From Massospora cicadina (taxonomy: Eukaryota > Entomophthoromycota > Entomophthoromycetes > Entomophthorales > Entomophthoraceae): 64,000 nt of DNA. The notes beneath the pieces are model-generated. The model had not been told where the DNA came from. It searched no databases and saw only the letters and a list, made by a program, of their open reading frames with translations. Within the stretch, counting starts at the first letter, position 1. Every line of letters starts with the position of its first letter. Of the stretch, positions 57,426 to 64,000 are shown piece by piece. The translations under genes were made by a program, and so were the position numbers. Where the stretch lies: NCBI GenBank assembly GCA_022478985.1, contig JAKSZP010010619.1, positions 62,001 through 126,000 of the forward strand, written 5' to 3'.

Positions 57426-58340
57426 GGCGAAGGATGGACGTGTACAACAGGTTGCACTTTACTGTTTGGAAGGCATCCTCAAAAACGGGGTACCACTGAA
57501 GAGCTTTTGCACCACATTGCCTTATATAAGGGTGCTGCCACCTCGGAAAGATTGGGCATAAACTCCTTGAGGAACACACATCCCCAAATATTTCTCAATT
57601 TACTGACTGAAGTGGGGATGGGCCACTCACAAATTGCCTTTCCTTGTTTGGAGTTATCATACTTCCTTGTTAAAACACAACGTTGCCCAGAAAAGTGACC
57701 TGGGACTGGAAAAATTTGCATTTGCTGAACTTTAGCGTAAGACAGGCTGCTTTTAACCTCTCCACCACTTGCTGTAGGTGTATTGCACGAAACTCATGAT
57801 CAGGGGAAAATAGCAGAATATCATCCATGTAGGCAACCGCGCATACCCCAGCAGGTCCCCCAAAGCTGCATTAATGCGGCATTGAAAGATAGCAGGGGCA
57901 TTATTAAGCCCAAAGGGAATGACCCAAATCCGGAAAATCCCTTTTCTGGTATGGAATGCGGTTAGCCACTCCTGTCCCTTCTTAATCCAGATTTGATTGA
58001 ACGCATTGAGGTAATCCAGTTTGGAGAAGACTTTAGCCTTCTCTAAATAGCACGTAATCTGATAATCTAAAGGGATGGGATGGAGGTGGTACAGTAACAT
58101 TGTTTAGGTTCCCATAATCTCTGCAAAGTGTAAAGTTCCATCAGCCTTCTCTACAAAGAATATTGGGGAGCATACAGGGGAGGTACGCTGAGAAATCATG
58201 CCTTTGGCTAACTGCTCCTTAACTCACACATCTAAAGCCTCTTCCTCCCAGACAGTCAATGGGTAATTGGGGGACGATATACGCACCAGATCCACAATGC
58301 GCTTGAACTCACAAGCAAACTCTTAATTAATGGGTAGTGC
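57426..58340 (-). pseudogene. Reverse transcriptase, element I
   Basis: Frame 57753-58100 (minus) carries KVFSKLDYLNAFNQIWIKKG, then ILFRIWVIPFGLNNAPAIFQ-type palm sequence. The catalytic YMDD lies at 57820-57831 but is out of that frame. The thumb at 57479-57721 has FSGQRCVLTRKYDNSKQGKA, CEWPIPTSVSKLRNI and FLKEFMPNLSEVAAPLYKA. The N-terminal part (about 58100-58340) is broken. Confidence 0.65.
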
Positions 58341-58368
58341 GTTAGGTGAAGCCTCAACAAACAAACAT

Positions 58369-59095
58369 TCAACCCTTCCAAACAGGAAGGTAAGGAACCT
58401 CTTCATAAGTCTTTAGCCACGGGGCAAGACTGAAAGGATAAATATTGGGCCAGTGGGGCAAATTGCCCTGATAGTTGGCTTCAGCCAAAGGAACCACCAA
58501 CCTATGACCATTCTTCAAAGATAAGGATAAGGTATTTTCTTTCAAGTTAGTTCTGACGTCAAACTTTCGCCACCACTCTACACCCAAAATGATGGTCTAC
58601 AAGAGCTTTTTGATAGCTTGGAAGTAGTTTGACAGTTAAAATTTACCAAATTGATAGTTCACTAACCCCATGATTTTCAGCGTGGTTATACCTTGGGAAG
58701 CCCCCTCTAACCATACCGCCTGGCACGTAAACCAGCTCAAGGTAGTCAGGTAGGTTTTGGTCTATAAAATTTTCAAAAGCTTCAGTATCCACCAAAATTG
58801 TAGTGCTGATTTTCCCCTGATGAGATAAAAACCCCCAATTATACCTCCTTATGCCTCATGTCGCTGATGCTCCCACCCCAATGCTGTCCGCCATGGTCCA
58901 CCAGCTAAAGCGCGCTAGACAGAAGTTTCCCCAAAGCCTCCTCACCATCTGATATGGCTTCCTAGGCTGATAACCTAGGGGCTATATTAGGAAGTTTTTA
59001 ATTTATGATAATCCCTTTGTTTGGCCCATTTGCAAATAAAGATGCATGGCGGCTCCCCCTTTTGGTTGGGCACCACTAGTACTAAAAAAATACCT
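58369..59095 (-). pseudogene. Protease and pol N-terminal remnant, element I
   Basis: Frame 58369-58587 (minus) reads GVEWWRKFDVRTNLKENTLS and LVVPLAEANYQGNLPHWPNI, the stretch between protease and reverse transcriptase. The active-site region at about 58760-58815 can be read as STTILVDTEAFENFIDQ, where the glycine after D-T is changed to glutamate. The last part, 58850-59095, is stop-rich and ends at K. Confidence 0.6.
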
Positions 59096-59099
59096 GGTT

Positions 59100-59318
59100 T
59101 CATAGAAATAATTTGATGCCGCAGAGAAAAGATGGGTATCAGTTTGAGAATTTGCTATTGCACAGGACCTCCTTGATATTCTCCACAATATATTTCCCAA
59201 TGCTTATGGATCCAGGAAACCCCCAAAGTTACCACCATGAAACTTACTCCTGCTCACAAATCTTTACACTGGCTGAGACTATTAGAGGAGGGGTGGTGTC
59301 TCAAAAGCTGGAGGGTAA
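59100..59318 (+). pseudogene. Pol 3' end fragment K
   Basis: Plus-strand piece aligning with 54133-54348 of H: FDAAEKRWVSV for the chromodomain end, then ILHNIFPNAYG (H: NLHERFPESVE) in another frame. The frame 59113-59466 passes through RGGVVSQKLEGNAMS, i.e. through the purine tract (CTGGAGGGTAA) into the LTR without a stop. Only the last 220 bases of pol are present. Confidence 0.6.
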
Positions 59319-59470
59319 TGCCATGTCCCATGACATAATTATAAGTACTGATTGCAAGAATAAGGAGGATCTTAACAAGGCTAAAGAGATCAAGTTGGCC
59401 GCTCTTCCTGGCATAAAAACCTACCCTAGACTAACATTGAGTAAGGGCCAAGTATGCCCAGTTTAATTCT
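59319..59470 (+). repeat. 3' LTR start of fragment K, truncated
   Basis: TGCCATGTCCCATGACATAATT and CTGATTGCAAG match the H LTR start. It ends at about 59470, where the J LTR end begins. The LTR-encoded frame here reads DIIISTDCKNKEDLNKAKEI, parallel to H and J. Confidence 0.6.
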
Positions 59471-59474
59471 AAGG

Positions 59475-60477
59475 GTTTACATGCGTCATGAGAGTGTCTT
59501 TAATGCTCACGTTCTCAGAGGGATGGTGAGGAAGGCATACCCCACAACCCATGAACAGCCCACTACCAATAGAGGGAACAGGATATACAAATGAGGATGT
59601 TGCCCTAAGGGCCCAAGGTTTAAGGAGAGTGTCTATAACTCTCCTGTTCCCAGCATTGTAGTGCACAGTGCACAAGGCCAAGTCCAGGGAACTAGCCGTT
59701 AATGCCAAAGTCATTAGATCCCAGCAGAGGGTGCTGGGGCAATAACAGCTTAGGCATAGAAAGGCGAGTTTTACAATAAAAACCCCATTAAAAGTGACGC
59801 GGTGCACATATTAAAAGGGGCTAAGCGACCCAGGTTGGAGGGAACCTGGGTGAACAAACGGTGCACAAGGTGAGAGCTGCAATGTACTTGCAATGGCATG
59901 GGTAACGGAGTACAAGACCTCCTCAAAGAGGTTAACACACAGGAGCGTTCACAATATCATAAAATTTTCCTTAAAAATAATGTAAATCGGGAAAGGTTTA
60001 TTTGTGAAGTCAACCAACAAGGAATGTTGGTTGGGGAAAACATATTTAAGCTTGAATGGGGGAATATGGGATGTGCTGAAGGGGGCCAAGCACCAACCCA
60101 CCAATAGGGCAGCGCTGCCGTCTAAATTGGTGGAATAAGCTGAAACTGACTTCACTCAAGTGATTGATTGAAGTTGGATTTGACCTGAACGGGTTGTTTC
60201 ATAAATGGAACAGGTTCTAAACCCTGTTCCTCGACAAACTGAATTGAACCATCCATGTTCATTAGGTAAACCGTCCATTTTAACGCCTGGACTGATGTAA
60301 GGGGCTGGGCACTTGGCACCCCACTAGTACCAACTTGGGCATATTTTGCCCATACCCAGCGTTGATCTAGGGTGTTCCTCAGGTCAGGAAGGGCCTGCAG
60401 CTTCACTCTCTGGGCCTCCTGGCGCCCAGCCTTGTCTTTGGGGTTGGTCCCCACTATTATATCATGTGCACATGACA
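59475..60477 (-). repeat. 3' LTR of element J
   Basis: On the minus strand it starts TGTCATGTGCAC after GAGAGGGTAA. It shares long blocks with 54518-55375 (GGAGAGTGTCTATAACTCTCC, AACCTGGG, the CAACGCTGGGT region). Internal short palindromes include GAGAGTTATAGACACTCTC and AACCTGGGT...ACCCAGGTT around 59830-59850. The lower edge near 59475 is approximate. Confidence 0.7.
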
Positions 60478-60478
60478 T
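60152..60478 (-). CDS. LTR-encoded frame in phase with pol, element J
   Basis: 108 open codons from the ATG at the LTR start to a stop at 60152, all in the LTR. Upstream the frame stays open through the purine tract (EGVEPHQEERVMS) and is the same frame as the GPY/F and chromodomain stretch 60626-61015, with stops only near 60600-60626. Blocks conserved in H, I and K are KDKAGRQEAQRVKLQALPDL, LDQRWVWAKYAQVG, and DGSIQFVEE followed by PFMKQ. No known domain; acidic/basic mix, no membrane segment. Could be a C-terminal extension of integrase or an accessory protein. Confidence 0.45.
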   Translation of the reverse strand: MSCAHDIIVGTNPKDKAGRQEAQRVKLQALPDLRNTLDQRWVWAKYAQVGTSGVPSAQPLTSVQALKWTVYLMNMDGSIQFVEEQGLEPVPFMKQPVQVKSNFNQSLE

Positions 60479-61320
60479 TACCCTCTCCTCCTGATGGGGC
60501 TCAACCCCCTCCAGGGGCTTGCGCCAGGGAAAAGTTCTTGTGGGCAGGGGCCAACTTCATGGCGGCGACGGTTGGTTTTGGTTGGGATCTGGCAGCCTGG
60601 GGAAAACGCTGGTGGAAGGCGTCAATCAGTTCTTGGCATGCATACAGTTGTGCGCTGGAACACAACTCTTTTCTGCAGTGTCAAAGCCCCTCCAGGATAC
60701 TAGGTACTTGAGTCTTCTTTTAACGCGGCGTGAGGCAGCTAACTCTTCCACCTCCCACTCTGGCGCCCCATCCATGAGATAGGCCTCAGGAGTCTCTGGT
60801 GGGGGGCTTTTGAACAATGTCTTTTTGCTCTCATGAAACACTGAGAAGATCTTGAATGAGGGGGAGAGATGCAGCTGGTATGAGGCATAGCCCACCTTTC
60901 TAACAACGCGGTAGGGACCAATCCTCTTTGGTCCCAGCTTCTTACATGGCTGCTTGCTTGGGATGTTATGAGCATCAAGCATCACGAGATCCCCTTCCTT
61001 GTATGTGGGACCCACTCAGCGCTTCCTATCGGCGTTCTTCTTATAAACCTGCATAGCCGCCTCCAAGCTTGTGGAAACCCCTGGTGGACCTTCTTAATTG
61101 TCTTGGTAAAGTCCACCACCGCTTCAACCTTAGACCCACAGCTGGGCTCCATGTTAAAGGTGGGGTTAAAGCCATGGCTGGAAAAAAACAGGGAACAGCC
61201 AATCAAAGAGTGCAAGGTATTGTTGTAGCTAAACTGGGCCATGGGAAGGTGAGAAGCCCAAACTGAATGATCTGCAGCGGTGTAACACCGCAGAAACTGT
61301 TCCAAGAACTGGGTCACTCA
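60479..61320 (-). pseudogene. Integrase C-terminus and chromodomain, element J
   Basis: Frame 60982-61317 (minus) reads QFLEQFLRCYTAADHSVWAS, MAQFSYNNTLHSLIGCS and SHGFNPTFNMEP. Frame 60626-61015 has GPTYKEGDLVMLDAHNIPSK, KKLGPKRIGPYRVVRKVGYA (GPY/F module), FKIFSVFHESKKTLF, then the chromodomain WEVEELAASRRVKRRLKYLV and SWRGFDTAEKSCVPAHNC. The chromodomain aromatic cage positions are largely present (the last W of the usual S-W-V-P is changed to C). A tail with P-W-R-K-P-L-E-G-V-E-P precedes the purine tract. Confidence 0.75.
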
Positions 61321-62002
61321 TTCAGTCTGCCCATCTGATTGGGGATGATAGTTAGTTGAATGGCAAGGGCGAATCTGAAGAGTCTTACACAACCCTTCCC
61401 AAAAAGTGGGGTAAACTGTGGCCCCAGTTGCTGATAATTTCTTGGGGGACCCCATGGAGCGCAAACACATGGATGACGAAAAGCCTAGCCATCTCAGCTG
61501 CGGTTATGGTGGTTCTGCAAGGAATAAAGTGGGCAAGCTTCGTGAACCAGTCCACCACTACCATGATGGCATCATAACCATCTGAGACTGGTAACTCCAC
61601 AATGAAATCAATTGAGATGGAAGTTCAGGGCCCATCAGCCTTTTGGACTGGTACCAACAACCCTGCTAAAGGTTGACGATTGGGTTTCATCTGGTTGCAT
61701 ACCAAGCACTCCTTACAATACCGTCCAACCTGAGCAGGCAAGCCCTTCCAATTGTATGTGCGATGTATCAACTCCAAGGTCTTTTCTTTCCCCGGATGAC
61801 CAATGTTGATTCCATCATGATGGTCCCAAATGATGTCCAGGCGCAGTGGTCCAGCAGGTACCCAAAGGCGTCCCTGGAACCACACCATCTCATCCTTTAC
61901 ATGATAGCCCTTGGATAGATCTTCTTGATTTGAAGCGCTCTTAGCAAGTACCATGGCATATTTTCCCAACAGCAGGTGAGAGAGGACGACCTTTATGAAC
62001 AT
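61321..62002 (-). pseudogene. Integrase zinc finger and core, element J
   Basis: Frame 61625-62002 (minus) gives DHHDGINIGHPGKEKTLELI, RTYNWKGLPAQVGRYCKECL and CNQMKPNRQPLAG: an intact H-x-H...C-x2-C finger. The core frame 61385-61600 gives [20 protein letters not shown] and [17 protein letters not shown]. The second aspartate block reads IISNWG, with D changed to N. S-D-G-Q-T-E with the catalytic glutamate lies near 61330 in a broken frame. Integrase cannot work with the lost aspartate. Confidence 0.75.
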
Positions 62003-62610
62003 ACCATATTCCTCTGCGTTATCCAGAGGTGCAAGCGCTGGACTTTTAGCCAGGGGAGAGGGAGTAGCGACAGAATTTTACTTGGAGAGATCATAAGCTG
62101 GGTGTTGTGCACTTCTACCTCCTTGTGGTCAGGGGCTAAAGCAGGGTTGCGGCTCAAAGCATCTGCCAAACCATTATCCTTGCCCTTGGTGAACTCATAA
62201 ATGAATTCAAATTGGGCAAGGGTCTCATGCCAATGGGTCTACTATGGGGTTAGGACATGAGGCGCATGGTAGTATAGCAAGGTACAGTGGTCTGTACATA
62301 CGCAAAATGGTTGGGTAGAGCCATGCAAATGGTAACGCCAATATGTCAGCGCCTCCACCACTGCTAGTAACCCCTTGTCATAAACGGCGTAATTCAACTC
62401 TGGCAAAGACATTTTCCTAGAAAAATATCCCACCGGGTGCTCTATCCCATCTTTGCCTACTTGTAACAAGGCAGCTACTATGGCGAAGTTGGAGGCATCA
62501 GTAGACATAATGAACTCCTTTGAAGGGTCGACATGGCGAAGAACAGTTGTGGACAACATGGTGCACTTCACTGCTTGGAAAGCTCCCTCCAAAATGGGGA
62601 CCACTGAAGC
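62003..62610 (-). pseudogene. RNase H, element J
   Basis: Frame 62242-62604 (minus) starts with FQAVKCTMLSTTVLRHVDPS, then MSTDASNFAIVAALLQVGKD (first aspartate), YFSRKMSLPELNYAVYDKGL (the catalytic glutamate of D-K-E is changed to glycine) and CVCTDHCTLLYYHAPHVLTP. The final box near 62150-62190 (KDNGLADALSRNP) is intact in another frame. It continues into a linker before the integrase finger. Confidence 0.75.
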
Positions 62611-63300
62611 ACCTTGGCACCGCTAACCTTGTATAAGGGTGCCGCCACCTCAGACAGATTGGGAGTGAACTTCTTGAGGAACATGCACGTCCCCAAAAAG
62701 CTTCTTAATTCCTTAACTGAGGTGGGGGTAGGCCACTTACAAATAGCCTTCTCCTTGTCTAGAGTTATCATGTGTCCTTGGTCAAACACAACGTTGCCCA
62801 GAAATGTGACCTGGGACTTAAAGAACTCGCACTTTAATATTTTCAACGTAAGGCTGGATGCCTTTAACCGCTCCACCACTTGCTGAAGGTGAACTGCATG
62901 GGACTCCTGATCAGGAAAAAAGACCAGGATATCATCCATGTAGGTGACCGCGCATACCCCTAACAGGTCCCCCAATGCTGCATCAATGCGGCGTTGAAAA
63001 ATAGCAGGGGCATTCTTAAGCCCAAAACTGGAAGATCCCTTTTCTGGTATGGAATGCGGTCAACAACTCTTGTCCCTTTTTAATCTGGATCTTATTGAAC
63101 GCGTTGAGGCAATCCAGCTTGGAAGACCTTCGCCTTCTCCACATAGCGTGCAATCTGGAAATCCAAAGGGATGGGATAGAGGTCTGGTACAGTAACGTTG
63201 TTAAGGTTACCATAGTCTACGCAGGGATGTAAGGTACCATCAGACTTCTCCACAAAGAGTAGGGGAGCATACAGGGAGAGGTATGCCAAAAATCGCACCC
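62568..63300 (-). pseudogene. Reverse transcriptase, element J
   Basis: Frame 63092-63298 (minus) reads [20 protein letters not shown] and [20 protein letters not shown]. Frame 63016-63213 continues [20 protein letters not shown] and FHTRKGIFQFW. The long frame 62568-62975 has VTYMDDILVFF with intact YMDD at 62931-62942, LKILKCEFFKSQVTFLG, CKWPTPTSVKELRSFLGTC and KKFTPNLSEVAAPLYKVSGA. All catalytic blocks are present, but two or three frame shifts split them. Confidence 0.8.
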
Positions 63301-64000
63301 TTGGCTAACTGTTCTTTTACCCATACATCCAACGCCTCCTCCTTCTGGACAGTCAGTGGGTAAATAGGGGAAGAGATATGCACCAGATCCACCGTGAGCT
63401 TGAAGTCACAATCAAACTCAGAGTGCTCAGGGAGTGCGTTGGCAGATGCTACATCAAAAGAGGATTCCAAACCCTCCAAACAAGAAGGTATAGGAACTTC
63501 CACTGATAGCTTCTGCATTGAGGCAAGGCAACAAGGGAAAAAGTGGGGCCAATGGGGCAAGTTGCCTGGGGCGTTTTCTTCTGACAAAGGCACAACAAAT
63601 GTGCGACCATTCCTCATGGTGAGGGACAAGGTATTCTCCTTCAGGTTAGTTCTAATGTCAAACTTCCGCCACAACTCCACACCCAAAATGATAGGGAACA
63701 GGAGGTTTTTGATCACACTGAAGTGATCAGACAAGTGTACTTGCCAACCTGATAGTCCACTGTCCCAATGATCTTCATAGTGGGAATACCTTGGGACACC
63801 CCTCCTCTAACCACATCACCTGGCAAGTAACTCAGTCCAAGGTAGTCGGCTAAGTACTGGTCCATATAGTTTCCAGAGGCGCCAGTATCCACCAAAATAG
63901 TAGTGGCGAGCTTCCCTAAAGGAGATGAGAGGGTGGCAGTCAACAGAAAATATCCGGAATGGTCTTTATTTATGGAAGACAATGACAACACTTCACCAAA
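63301..64000 (-). pseudogene. Aspartic protease and linker, element J, partial at the edge
   Basis: Frame 63713-63991 (minus) reads LLTATLSSPLGKLATTILVD then TGASGNYMDQYLADYLGL, the retropepsin active site D-T-G-A intact. Frame 63240-63734 continues LLFPIILGVELWRKFDIRTN, then the acidic linker with LPEHSEFDCDFKLTVDLVHI and [20 protein letters not shown] that leads into reverse transcriptase. One frame shift at about 63720 separates the parts. Upstream gag is outside the window. Confidence 0.75.

Larger units (their letters stand above)
54466..59095 (-). mobile_element. Element I, Ty3/gypsy of the H/J family, 5'-truncated
   Basis: Minus-strand copy with 3' LTR (54466-55375), chromodomain, integrase, RNase H, reverse transcriptase and protease in order. 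Gag and 5' LTR are missing: after the protease about 250 bases remain before fragment K starts. Close to J in sequence but more decayed. Its 3' LTR lies tail to tail with that of H. Confidence 0.75.
59475..64000 (-). mobile_element. Element J, chromodomain Ty3/gypsy, runs off the right edge
   Basis: Best preserved gypsy copy in the window. Minus strand: protease at the edge, then reverse transcriptase, RNase H, integrase, chromodomain and a 3' LTR of about 1.0 kb. Gag and 5' LTR lie beyond 64000. At least six frame changes along pol show it is inactive. It is richer in CpG and GC than elements C, F and G, which fits a younger age. Confidence 0.8.

Noticed and set aside
1..64000. CRISPR array, prophage, operon or defence system
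   Set aside because: No short regularly spaced repeats, no bacterial-type gene layout; all recognisable proteins are eukaryotic retroelement proteins.

Overview
The window is a graveyard of retrotransposons. I found no intact host gene, rRNA, tRNA gene or CRISPR array. Almost everything is Ty3/gypsy-type LTR retrotransposon, plus one Tad-like non-LTR element (LINE), one tRNA-derived SINE and one small non-autonomous LTR element. All large reading frames are broken by stops or frameshifts. The style of the pol proteins (chromodomain-type gypsy elements, a LINE with a CCHC ORF1 and a zinc-binding ORF2 tail) and the repeat density suggest a large fungal genome, perhaps a basidiomycete such as a rust. 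That assignment is tentative and rests on family resemblance only.

The layers can be read as a nested stack. The oldest layer I can trace is family D (+): internal 3' end at 1-466, a shared LTR at 9540-9949, then the start of gag at 9950-10573 and 24640-25129. Into it went element A (467-9532, +) and element B (10574-24639, +). B itself carries a SINE (10800-10930), a LINE (15781-20992) and a small LTR element (22321-24525). Element C (+) starts at 25130 and is cut at about 29625 by F (-), a second D-family copy. F is split by E (30941-37955, -, with a near-perfect 5-bp target duplication) and is cut at its 5' side by G (-, about 42430-48663), a C-family copy in inverted orientation.

From 48664 to the right edge lies a younger, more GC-rich cluster of one family: H (+, 48664-54465), I (-, 54466 to about 59095), fragment K (+, 59100-59470) and J (-, 59475 to beyond 64000). 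H/I and K/J meet tail to tail at their 3' LTRs. J is the least decayed gypsy copy, with protease, reverse transcriptase, RNase H, integrase and chromodomain all readable, but in several frames.

The most unusual observations are these. In the H/I/J/K family the pol reading frame runs past the polypurine tract into the 3' LTR, and the LTR-encoded stretch is recognisably conserved. An R-W-centred peptide motif recurs near the start of three otherwise different LTR families. A GC-rich insert in A holds a 327-codon nearly open frame of unknown identity with two hydrophobic segments. Four gypsy families and the small LTR element appear to share one unusual primer-binding site. Edges without a stated terminal motif are approximate, and all homology statements come from reading the sequence by eye.
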